Source: Collinsella aerofaciens
GTDB taxonomy: Bacteria > Actinomycetota > Coriobacteriia > Coriobacteriales > Coriobacteriaceae
Assembly: GCA_008668235.1 (NCBI GenBank)
Contig: RQCP01000050.1
Location: 1-17,103, forward strand
Length of the DNA: 17,103 bases
Reading direction: 5' to 3'
Notes under the pieces: generated by a model
The model's input: only the letters and a program-made list of their open reading frames with translations
The model's database searches: none
Told to the model about the DNA's origin: nothing
Translations under genes and position numbers: made by a program
In this document: positions 1 to 6,044 of the stretch, one piece after another
Position numbering within the stretch: position 1 is the stretch's first letter
Layout of the letters: each line of letters opens with the position of its first letter

Positions 1-137
1 ATTCCGGGGTAGTCAATTTGGGACGGGGCTATTTTATCTACCCTCATATGCCGGCTGACAATTATCCTGCCACAAATAATTTATTGACAGTTAAAGGGTA
101 GCTAAAATAGCCCCGTCCCAAATTGACTACCCATTCC
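1..137. repeat. MITE-like palindromic element with 38-bp inverted repeats
   Basis: Arms at 7-44 and 95-132 are reverse complements with a single mismatch (37 of 38). They surround a 50-nt AT-rich loop (45-94). The 5-bp word ATTCC lies directly outside both ends, at 1-5 and 133-137, with one extra unpaired G at position 6 on the left. This looks like a short target duplication, but the window starts at base 1, so it may be longer. No ORF lies inside, so if mobile it depends on a transposase encoded elsewhere. The loop holds a TTGACA (84-89) with no well-spaced -10. The structure could also end transcription coming from the left. Confidence 0.7.
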
Positions 138-140
138 AAA

Positions 141-156
141 TAGACTGGTCAGTCGA
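141..156. promoter_or_regulatory. Possible TetR-type operator
   Basis: GACTGGTCAGTC at 143-154 is two perfect 5-bp half-sites around GT. One step further out the flanks are TA and GA, so symmetry nearly extends to 16 bp. It lies just upstream of the ribosome-binding site (AGGAGG, 158-163) of the next gene, where a repressor would block transcription. Short GACTG/CAGTC palindromes are typical of TetR-family operators. No regulator gene is visible in the window, so the assignment is inference. Confidence 0.35.
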
Positions 157-167
157 CAGGAGGACAC

Positions 168-578
168 ATGGACGGATTGAATACGGTGTTGGAGTATCTG
201 ACGTCGGTGCCGGCGTGGTATCTGGCGACGAGCGTGGATGGGCAGCCGCATGTGCGTCCGTTTTCGTTTGCGCAGATTCAGGACGGCAAGCTGTGGTTTG
301 TAACGGCGCGCACCAAAGACGTGTGGCAAGAGTTGCTGCAAAATCAACGTTTTGAGGCCACGAGTTGGTGGCCGGGCCATGGCTGGCTCATCTTGCGTGG
401 GCGTGCGGGTCTGGATGACCAGGCCGCTCCCGATATGCGCGAGGCAGGCTGGAAGCACCTGGAGCGCCTAGGCGAGCACTACGAGGGCGCAGGCGATCCC
501 ACGCTCGTCTTCTTTAGCGTGGAGGAACCCGAGGCCTTTATCTGTAACCATGACGAATGGGTGCCGATCGAGCTCTAA
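168..578 (+). CDS. Pyridoxamine 5'-phosphate oxidase-like FMN-binding protein
   Basis: A 136-residue protein of the PNPOx-like split-barrel flavoprotein superfamily, a small cytoplasmic fold that binds FMN and often reduces quinones, nitro compounds or F420-like substrates. The N-terminal pattern is typical: an opening helix, then a strand around residues 17-22 (WYLATS), a GxPHVRPF stretch at about 25-32, and LWFVTARTKDVWQEL at about 42-56. The C-terminal segment EAFICNHDEW also fits. The ATG at 168 has a strong AGGAGG 4 nt upstream, which decides the start. It is a single gene with its own hairpin terminator at 623-677 and lies between a repeat element and the arg cluster, so neighbours do not reveal the substrate. 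Family-level call only; it is shorter than true PdxH (about 200 residues) and is not that enzyme. Confidence 0.8.
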   Translation: MDGLNTVLEYLTSVPAWYLATSVDGQPHVRPFSFAQIQDGKLWFVTARTKDVWQELLQNQRFEATSWWPGHGWLILRGRAGLDDQAAPDMREAGWKHLERLGEHYEGAGDPTLVFFSVEEPEAFICNHDEWVPIEL

Positions 579-622
579 ACGATTCTCTCAGCAAGCTTCG
601 ACAATTCAAATTCTCGCATGTA

Positions 623-685
623 GCGGGCCCCACATTGCAACGTCACCGTAAGGCGCACTGGGCAATATGGGGCCCGCATTTATTT
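623..685 (+). terminator. Rho-independent terminator after the PNPOx-like gene
   Basis: Arms 623-638 and 662-677 pair over 16 bp with one mismatch, including GCGGGCCCC/GGGGCCCGC, around a 23-nt loop. A T-rich tail (ATTTATTT) follows. It lies 45 bp after the stop codon and insulates the arg promoter region downstream. Confidence 0.75.
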
Positions 686-721
686 GTCAATTCCTTCGAG
701 TGAATGTGTCGGGACTGTTTC

Positions 722-760
722 AATGCATGAATATGCAAAAGATTTGCGTAGATATGCATC
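722..760. promoter_or_regulatory. Two ArgR operator boxes (ARG boxes) upstream of argC
   Basis: Two 18-bp imperfect palindromes, 722-739 and 743-760, each contain a TGCRT-N4-ATGCA core (TGCATGAATATGCA and TGCGTAGATATGCA). They are separated by exactly 3 bp, so their centres are 21 bp apart. Paired 18-bp boxes with a 3-bp gap are the hallmark binding site of the hexameric arginine repressor ArgR/AhrC, and position and phase both fit control of the argC promoter. No argR gene is in the window. The exact -35/-10 of the promoter is not clear. Confidence 0.8.
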
Positions 761-849
761 TTTTGGTGCTAAAGTTTCAACCCACTTCATAACGACGGCT
801 GCTGTCCGCGCTCTGGGGCAGAACTGCCCACACGGACTCCGACACTTGT
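761..849 (+). promoter_or_regulatory. argC leader region with a small hairpin
   Basis: This stretch joins the ArgR boxes to the argC reading frame. It contains nested complementary segments: GTCCG (804-808) with CGGAC (833-837), and GGGC (816-819) with GCCC (826-829). There is no Shine-Dalgarno sequence in front of the argC frame. The argC frame is open from 793, after a TAA at 790, but holds no ATG, GTG or TTG before 970. No leader peptide was convincing. Confidence 0.35.
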
Positions 850-1914
850 TTACAGGTTGGACTCGTCGGTGCTGCTGGTTATGCCGGCGCCGAGCTCATT
901 AGCCTCGTACTCGGCCATCCCGAGTTTGAACTTGTCGCCATCACGTCCAACGCCGATGCCGGCCAGCCGTTGTCTGCGGTGTACCCGAGCTTCACCGGCG
1001 TAAGCGATCTTGTCTTCACGACGCATGACGCCCCCGAGCTCAAGAACTGCGATGCGGTCTTTTTGGCCGTGCCGCACACAGCTGCCATGGCGCAGGTGCC
1101 CGCCCTGCTTGCCGCGGGCGTTTCCTGCTTTGACCTTTCGGCCGATTATCGCCTGAGCGATCCGGCCGTGTTCGAGACATGGTATGCCGCCGAGCACACG
1201 AGCCCTGAGCTGCTCAAGACACGTGCTTTTGGTCTGCCCGAGCTGTTCTGTCGGGACTTGGAGACCGCCGCATCCGATTATGCTGGCGGCAAGTCCGTGC
1301 TGGTTGCCTGCGCCGGTTGCTATCCCACCGCAACGAGCCTTGCCGCCGCGCCTGCCGTGCGCGCCGGCTGGGTTGCCCAGAGTGGCCCCGTGATCGTTGA
1401 CGCTATCAGCGGCGTGACGGGTGCCGGTAAGTCCTGCAACGCCCGTACGCATTTTTGCAGCGCGGACGAAAACCTGGAGGCCTATGGCGTGGGCAAGCAT
1501 CGTCACACGCCCGAAATCGAGCAGATCTTGGGCCTAACCGATCGCGTCGTCTTTACCCCGCACCTGGCACCGCTCAAGCGCGGTCTGCTCTCTACGGTGA
1601 CGATGCCGCTTACGCCGCAGGCTATCGATACCTTGACCCTTGAGGACGTTGTCGACCATTACAAGCAGTTCTACGCCGGTCGAACCTTCGTGCGAGTACT
1701 CGATGCCGGCCAGCAGCCCAAGACGGCTTCGGTCGTCGGCACCAACGCCGCCCAGATCGGCCTCGCGCTCAACAAGCGCGCGGGCGTTCTGGTGGCTACG
1801 GGCGCCATCGACAATCTGTGCAAGGGTGCAGCAGGCCAGGCGGTCCAGTGCGCCAACATCGTCTTTGGTTTTGACGAGCGACGAGGCTTGCCCACAGTGG
1901 CGTGCCCGGTGTAG
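850..1914 (+). CDS. argC: N-acetyl-gamma-glutamyl-phosphate reductase (start codon unclear)
   Basis: ArgC reduces N-acetylglutamyl phosphate to the semialdehyde with NADPH, the third step of ornithine synthesis. Homology begins at codons 853-858 with QVGLVGAAGYAGAEL, the dinucleotide-binding loop found at the very N-terminus of the family. The catalytic Cys is in CAGCYPTATS (Cys codon 1318-1320), and the conserved GKHRHTPEIEQ follows. The C-terminus is complete at TAG 1912-1914. The odd part is the start: the codon where Met is expected (850-852) is TTA, and the only standard start in frame is TTG at 970, which would delete the NADP-binding loop. A TTG at 846 would read TTG-TTA-CAG-GTT if the TTT run at 849-851 had one T fewer. 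The gene may therefore use a rare start, carry a frameshift, or reflect a sequencing error. The coordinate 850 marks the homology limit, not a proven start. Confidence 0.85.
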   Translation, partial: LQVGLVGAAGYAGAELISLVLGHPEFELVAITSNADAGQPLSAVYPSFTGVSDLVFTTHDAPELKNCDAVFLAVPHTAAMAQVPALLAAGVSCFDLSADYRLSDPAVFETWYAAEHTSPELLKTRAFGLPELFCRDLETAASDYAGGKSVLVACAGCYPTATSLAAAPAVRAGWVAQSGPVIVDAISGVTGAGKSCNARTHFCSADENLEAYGVGKHRHTPEIEQILGLTDRVVFTPHLAPLKRGLLSTVTMPLTPQAIDTLTLEDVVDHYKQFYAGRTFVRVLDAGQQPKTASVVGTNAAQIGLALNKRAGVLVATGAIDNLCKGAAGQAVQCANIVFGFDERRGLPTVACPV

Positions 1915-1942
1915 CACATTCGATTGTTAACGATTTGGTAGT

Positions 1943-2023
1943 CGGGCATCGAGTGGGGCGCCACTCTTAGGCTGGCCTCATGATTGTGGCTGGTATGGCG
2001 CACCAACCGATGCCCGCTTTTTT
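1943..2023 (+). terminator. Structured terminator or attenuator between argC and argJ
   Basis: CGGGCATCG (1943-1951) pairs perfectly with CGATGCCCG (2008-2016), followed by C and six T. Two helices fit inside: GAGTGG/CCACTC (1951-1956 with 1961-1966) and GGCTGGT/ACCAACC (1988-1994 with 2002-2008, one mismatch), giving a three-way-junction shape. It ends only 25 bp before the argJ start codon, so full termination would leave almost no room for a separate argJ promoter. A partial terminator or a regulated attenuator is therefore possible. Confidence 0.6.
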
Positions 2024-2048
2024 ATTTGAATAAGGAGTCGTAGGGACG

Positions 2049-3317
2049 ATGAATACAGAGCAGTTCGATATCAAGATTCGTGCCGTAGAGGGCGGCGTAA
2101 CGGCGGCGGCCGGCTTTAAGGCGGCGGGCATCCATGCCGGATTCCGCAAGAATCCCGAGCGCCTGGATTACGCGCTCGTCGTGCCCGATAAACCCTGTCC
2201 CGGGGCCGGCGTGTTTACGACTAACCGCTTTTGTGCGGCGCCCGTGCAGGTGAGCCGTGCCAACCTGGGCGGCGCCGACAAGGGCCACGGCATCATTGCC
2301 GGCGTTTCGGTCAACTCTGGCAATGCCAACGCCGCCACAGGTGAGACCGGTCTTGCCTGCGCGCGCGAGACCTGCAACATCGCATCGCAGGTCATCGGCT
2401 GCGAGCCCCAGCAGATTCTGGTCGCCTCCACGGGCGTAATTGGTCAGATTCTGCCGATTGACACGTTTGAGACGGCGATTCCGGCAGCTTATGAGGCGCT
2501 CTCCGCTCATGGTGGCGCCGATGCCGCCCGCGCCATCATGACGACCGATACCCATTCCAAGGAGTATGCCGTTCGCTACCGCAGTGAGGCTGCTGGCCAT
2601 GCAGGCAACGCTTATACGGTGGGCGGTATGTGCAAGGGCTCGGGCATGATCATGCCCAACATGGCAACCATGATCGCGGTCATCACTACCGATGCCCCCG
2701 TCGAGCCGGCGGCGCTCCACGCCCTGTTGCTCTCCACCGTCAAGCAGACCTTTAATAAGGTAACGGTCGACTCCGATACTTCGACCAACGACACCTGCAT
2801 CATGCTTGCCTCCGGCGCCGCTGCTGCGGATGCCGAACCCATTGTCGAGGGCTCTGACGCCTTCGACGAGCTGGCCTTTGCCGTGCACGAGGTGTGCGAG
2901 AGCCTGGCGCGCAATATTGCCGCAGATGGCGAGGGCGCATCCAAGCTCGTGACGGTTAACGTCACCGGTGCCGCGAACGACGAGGAGGCCGATATCGCCG
3001 CCCGTGCCGTCGCCAACTCGCCGCTCGTCAAGACCTGCATCGCCGGCCACGACTGCAACTGGGGCCGCGTTGCCATGGCGCTCGGCAAGTGCGGCGTGCA
3101 GTTTAACCAGGAAGATGTGTCCATCGACATGATGGGTATGCCCGTCTGCCGCGACGGCCTGACCGTTCCCTTTGACGAGGACGAGGCGCTGCGTCGCTTT
3201 GAGGCGCCCGAGATTGTGATCTCGGCAGACCTGGGCGCGGGCGACGCGGCAACCACCGTGTGGACCTGTGACCTCACGCACGAGTACATCTCCATTAACG
3301 GTGATTACCGTTCCTAG
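2049..3317 (+). CDS. argJ: Glutamate N-acetyltransferase / ornithine acetyltransferase
   Basis: ArgJ moves the acetyl group from N-acetylornithine back to glutamate, which recycles acetyl and releases ornithine. Some members also make N-acetylglutamate from acetyl-CoA. The 422-residue length is usual. STGVIG (127-132) corresponds to the oxyanion-hole region. KGSGMIMPNMATM (196-208) holds the self-cleavage site, with Thr207 as expected new N-terminal nucleophile of the beta chain. The C-terminal KTCIAGHDCNWGR and final YISINGDYRS are family signatures. AAGGAG at 2032-2037 lies 11 nt before the ATG. The gene follows a terminator-like element after argC and precedes argB by about 80 bp. Whether it is mono- or bifunctional cannot be read from sequence alone; the window shows no argA or argE, which fits the recycling route. 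Confidence 0.96.
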   Translation: MNTEQFDIKIRAVEGGVTAAAGFKAAGIHAGFRKNPERLDYALVVPDKPCPGAGVFTTNRFCAAPVQVSRANLGGADKGHGIIAGVSVNSGNANAATGETGLACARETCNIASQVIGCEPQQILVASTGVIGQILPIDTFETAIPAAYEALSAHGGADAARAIMTTDTHSKEYAVRYRSEAAGHAGNAYTVGGMCKGSGMIMPNMATMIAVITTDAPVEPAALHALLLSTVKQTFNKVTVDSDTSTNDTCIMLASGAAAADAEPIVEGSDAFDELAFAVHEVCESLARNIAADGEGASKLVTVNVTGAANDEEADIAARAVANSPLVKTCIAGHDCNWGRVAMALGKCGVQFNQEDVSIDMMGMPVCRDGLTVPFDEDEALRRFEAPEIVISADLGAGDAATTVWTCDLTHEYISINGDYRS

Positions 3318-3398
3318 ACTCCCGATGTGTCGCGCGTCCCGTTGCAATCGCGGGCAACGAGGTGCGGCGCGATAGCTACACGAAAGACGAGGCAGACT

Positions 3399-4379
3399 AT
3401 GAAGTTCGCACGCGATTGCCGCTCGAGCGAATCCAACGAAGTTACCGCGCAGCTGCTGTTCGAGGCACTGCCGTGGATTAAGAACCTGACCGGTAAGACG
3501 GTCGTTATCAAGTACGGCGGTGCCGCCATGGTCGACGAGCAACTGCGTCGTGACGTGATGAGCGACATCGTCCTGCTCAAGATTATCGGCATGCGCCCTG
3601 TTATCGTGCACGGTGGCGGCAAGGCCATCAACGAGGCGCTCAGCCACTACGACATCCCCGTCGAGTTTAAGAACGGCCAGCGCGTGACTACGCCTGCCAC
3701 CATGGACATCGTACGCGAGGTACTGGGTGGCAAGGTCAATCAGGAGCTGGTCGCGGCGCTCAACCACCACGGCAACCTGGCCGTGGGCGTGTCCGGCAGC
3801 GACGCCGGTACCCTTATCGCCGAGCCACTCGACCCAGAGCTCGGCCGCGTAGGCAAGGTCACGCACGTCAACACCGACTATATCGAGCGTTTGCTCGACA
3901 GCGAGTACATTCCCGTTGTCGCCACGGTCGCGGCGGGGGAGGACGGTGGCTTCTTCAACATCAACGCCGATACCGCCGCCGGCGCCGTTGCGGCGGCGCT
4001 TCATGCGCACAAAGCGATCTTCTTGACCGACGTCGACGGCCTGTACAAGGACTTTAGCGACAAGGATTCGCTTATCTCCAACCTGACGCTCGATGAGGTC
4101 AATGAGATGCTCTATGGCGGCGAGGTCGACAAGGGCATGATCCCCAAGCTGCGCGCCGCCGTCGATGCGCTTACCGCTGGCGTTTTCCGGGCCCACATCA
4201 TCAACGGCACGACGCCGCACTCGCTGCTGCTGGAGCTGCTGACCGATGCTGGCGTCGGTACCGTGATCCACTCCACCGAGACGGCCTACGAGTTCGATAC
4301 GCATCCGCACCCGCTTTCGACGTTTGCGGCGCGCCTGGCCGAGAACCTCGACGAGGTCGAGAAGCTCCAGACGGTCTAG
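3399..4379 (+). CDS. argB: Acetylglutamate kinase
   Basis: ArgB phosphorylates N-acetylglutamate with ATP, the usual feedback-controlled step. Amino-acid-kinase motifs are in order: VIKYGGAAM (36-44), VHGGGKAINEAL (70-81), VSGSDAGTL (131-139), NINADTAAG (187-195), LTDVDGLY (209-216) and the C-terminal GTTPHSLLLELLTDAGVGT (270-288). The first 33 residues form a helix-like leader (TAQLLFEALPWIKNLTGK), as in arginine-inhibited kinases of the Pseudomonas/Thermotoga type and unlike the short E. coli form, so arginine feedback inhibition is likely (inference). I chose ATG 3399, with GAGG at 3388-3391, giving 326 residues. A GTG at 3327 would add 24 residues without family support. After the family's usual end there is a tail of about 35 residues. 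Confidence 0.95.
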   Translation: MKFARDCRSSESNEVTAQLLFEALPWIKNLTGKTVVIKYGGAAMVDEQLRRDVMSDIVLLKIIGMRPVIVHGGGKAINEALSHYDIPVEFKNGQRVTTPATMDIVREVLGGKVNQELVAALNHHGNLAVGVSGSDAGTLIAEPLDPELGRVGKVTHVNTDYIERLLDSEYIPVVATVAAGEDGGFFNINADTAAGAVAAALHAHKAIFLTDVDGLYKDFSDKDSLISNLTLDEVNEMLYGGEVDKGMIPKLRAAVDALTAGVFRAHIINGTTPHSLLLELLTDAGVGTVIHSTETAYEFDTHPHPLSTFAARLAENLDEVEKLQTV

Positions 4380-4448
4380 CTGACCCGCGGTCGTCGCGTC
4401 CCTGCACCCATAGCCCTGCGCCGTACGGCGCCCAACGAAAGGCATCTC

Positions 4449-5732
4449 ATGTCACTTGCAACTCAACAATCGCTCGAATCCCATTACGTTATGCATACCT
4501 TTGGTCGCTCTCCGGTAGAGTTTGTCGAAGGCCACGGCATGAAGCTCACCGGCGATGACGGCCGTGAGTATCTTGATTTTCTTGCCGGTATCGGTGTGTG
4601 CAGCCTTGGCCACGGCAGCCCTGCAGTGCTCTCGGCGCTCGAGGCGCAGACCAAAAAGCTCATGCATGTCTCCAATTACTTCTACATCGAGCAGCGCGGA
4701 CAGGTCGCGGCGCTGCTGTCCAAGCTTGCCAACGACGACGTAGATGGTGCGTGCGTGCTGGCCGATGCCATTGCCGCCGGCGATGAGACCACGGCCGCTG
4801 CGCTCGGTGCCCCGGCTGCGGACGAGCAGGTGTGGGAGACGTTCTTTGCCAATTCTGGTGCCGAAGCCAACGAGGGCTCGATGAAGCTCGCGCGTCTGTA
4901 CGCCAAGCGTGCTGGTAACGGCGGCAACACCATCGTATGCATGCGCGGCGGTTTCCATGGCAGAACGCTCGAGACCATTGCCGCTACCATGCAGGATTGG
5001 CTGCAGGATAGCTTCCGCCCGCTGCCGGGCGGCTTTGTGGCCTGCACGCCCAACGATGTCGATGAGCTTCGCGCAATCTTTAAGCAGCTGGGAAGTGAAA
5101 TCTGTGCCGTGATACTCGAGCCGATCCAGGGCGAGAGTGGCGTGCATCCCATGACCGAGGAGTTTATGGCCGCGGCGCGCGACTTGGCACACGAGGTGGG
5201 TGCCGTGCTCATTGCCGACGAGGTCCAGTGCGGCCTGTTCCGCTCCGGTAAGCCGTTTGCTTACCAGACCTATGGCGTGGAGCCCGACATCATGAGTCTT
5301 GCCAAGGGCATCGCCGACGGCGTCCCCATGGGCGCCGTGGTGGCAAAGAAGGAGATCGCCGACGTGTTTAAGCCCGGCGACCACGGTTCGACCTTTGGCG
5401 GTAGCTGCTTGGCCGTCGCGGCGTGTGCCGCGACGCTCTCCGCGCTTGTGCGCGGCGACTACGCTGAGCATGCCGCCAAGGTGGGTGCTTATATGGAGGC
5501 AAAGCTCGCCAAGTTACCGCACGTTACCGAGGTGCGTGGTCGCGGCTTGATGCTCGGCTGCGAACTGGATGACACTGCGGGCGATGCGCATGGCATTGTT
5601 GCCCGAGCGCTGGAGGCCGGTGCCGTGATTAACGCGACCGGATCTCATACGCTGCGTTTCCTACCGCCGCTCGTGTGCGAAGAGGCCGACGTGGACAGCC
5701 TAATCGAGATCCTGACGGGTGTTTTGGCCTAG
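4449..5732 (+). CDS. argD: Acetylornithine aminotransferase
   Basis: ArgD is a PLP enzyme that converts N-acetylglutamate semialdehyde to N-acetylornithine using glutamate. Class-III aminotransferase features are clear: NSGAEAN (135-141), GGFHGRT (167-173), EPIQGESGV (224-232), ADEVQCG (256-262; Asp257 contacts the pyridine nitrogen) and SLAKGIADG with the Schiff-base Lys286. AAAGG at 4438-4442 precedes the ATG. The 427 residues exceed the usual roughly 390-400, because an Asp/Ala-rich stretch at about 95-128 (NDDVDGACVLADAIAAGDET onward) lies where family members have a short loop before FFANSGAEAN. The gene is 69 bp after argB, with a GCGCCGTACGGCGC palindrome at 4418-4431 between them. It is last in the arg cluster and is followed by a terminator. 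Related ornithine or succinylornithine transaminases are the alternative; context favours ArgD. Confidence 0.94.
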   Translation: MSLATQQSLESHYVMHTFGRSPVEFVEGHGMKLTGDDGREYLDFLAGIGVCSLGHGSPAVLSALEAQTKKLMHVSNYFYIEQRGQVAALLSKLANDDVDGACVLADAIAAGDETTAAALGAPAADEQVWETFFANSGAEANEGSMKLARLYAKRAGNGGNTIVCMRGGFHGRTLETIAATMQDWLQDSFRPLPGGFVACTPNDVDELRAIFKQLGSEICAVILEPIQGESGVHPMTEEFMAAARDLAHEVGAVLIADEVQCGLFRSGKPFAYQTYGVEPDIMSLAKGIADGVPMGAVVAKKEIADVFKPGDHGSTFGGSCLAVAACAATLSALVRGDYAEHAAKVGAYMEAKLAKLPHVTEVRGRGLMLGCELDDTAGDAHGIVARALEAGAVINATGSHTLRFLPPLVCEEADVDSLIEILTGVLA

Positions 5733-5757
5733 CGCCATCAGGCATAGCAATTTGGAG

Positions 5758-5817
5758 CGGGTTCCGGACTGCGGACGTGCCATATGCGGCACGATTCAGC
5801 GGTCTGGAGCCCGTTTT
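5758..5817 (+). terminator. Terminator after argD
   Basis: Arms 5758-5769 and 5802-5813 pair through G-C, A-U and G-U pairs and enclose a second perfect hairpin (CGTGCC/GGCACG, 5776-5781 with 5788-5793). TTTT follows. A further 7-bp hairpin, GCCTTAG/CTAAGGC (5818-5824 with 5830-5836), comes immediately after. The argCJBD transcript most likely ends here, so argF is not part of this unit. Confidence 0.75.
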
Positions 5818-5849
5818 GCCTTAGATTTGCTAAGGCAGGGAGACCTGCT

Positions 5850-5882
5850 GGTCAAAAAACGTCAAATATGAGTACTGTTACC
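5850..5882. repeat. Left 33-bp inverted end of an interrupted element
   Basis: This 33-nt stretch (GGTCAAAAAAC... to ...GTACTGTTACC) matches the reverse complement of 7546-7578 at 28 of 33 positions, including ATGAGTACTG. It lies between the argD terminator and the insertion sequence. With the IS and one target copy removed (1514 bp), the two arms would bound an element of about 215 bp. No clear target duplication was seen outside the arms. Confidence 0.65.
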
Positions 5883-5925
5883 GATTTGGTAGCAGCAATT
5901 TTGGGCTAATCAGACCAAATAACAA

Positions 5926-5933
5926 GTCGAAAT
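5926..5933 (+). repeat. 8-bp target-site duplication of the IS (left copy)
   Basis: GTCGAAAT occurs here and again at 7440-7447, directly outside both ends of the insertion sequence. Eight to nine bp is the usual duplication of the IS256 family. A perfect copy points to a fairly recent, single insertion. Confidence 0.9.
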
Positions 5934-5958
5934 GGTAGCGCACAGAGATGTGGTGTAA

Positions 5959-5998
5959 GAGGCGGGGCATGCCCCGCCTCCGCCCTTTCTTGAAAGGG
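5959..5998 (+). other. Strong hairpins at the inner left end of the IS
   Basis: 5959-5980 is a perfect 22-nt palindrome (core GGCGGGGCATGCCCCGCC). It is followed at once by CCCTTTC/GAAAGGG (5983-5989 with 5992-5998) with a 2-nt loop. They lie between the terminal repeat and the transposase start. Some IS elements use such structures to stop outside transcription from driving the transposase; that role is inferred here. Confidence 0.6.
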
Positions 5999-6044
5999 AG
6001 GGGACACCGCCTAGAATTCGTCGTTGGAGTAATGAAGGTGACGA

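Noticed and set aside
84..108. Promoter TTGACA (84-89) with TAAAAT (103-108)
   Set aside because: The spacing is 13 bp, too short for a standard promoter, and the -10 lies in the repeat arm.
684..902. Small open frame from TTG 684 into argC as a leader peptide or argC N-terminus
   Set aside because: It runs through the ArgR boxes, starts at the terminator tail without a ribosome site, and does not resemble ArgC.
2022..4445. Very long minus-strand open frame opposite argJ and argB
   Set aside because: It lies opposite two well-supported genes, has low-complexity His/Gly/Asp-rich composition and no family likeness. Such shadows are common in high-GC DNA.
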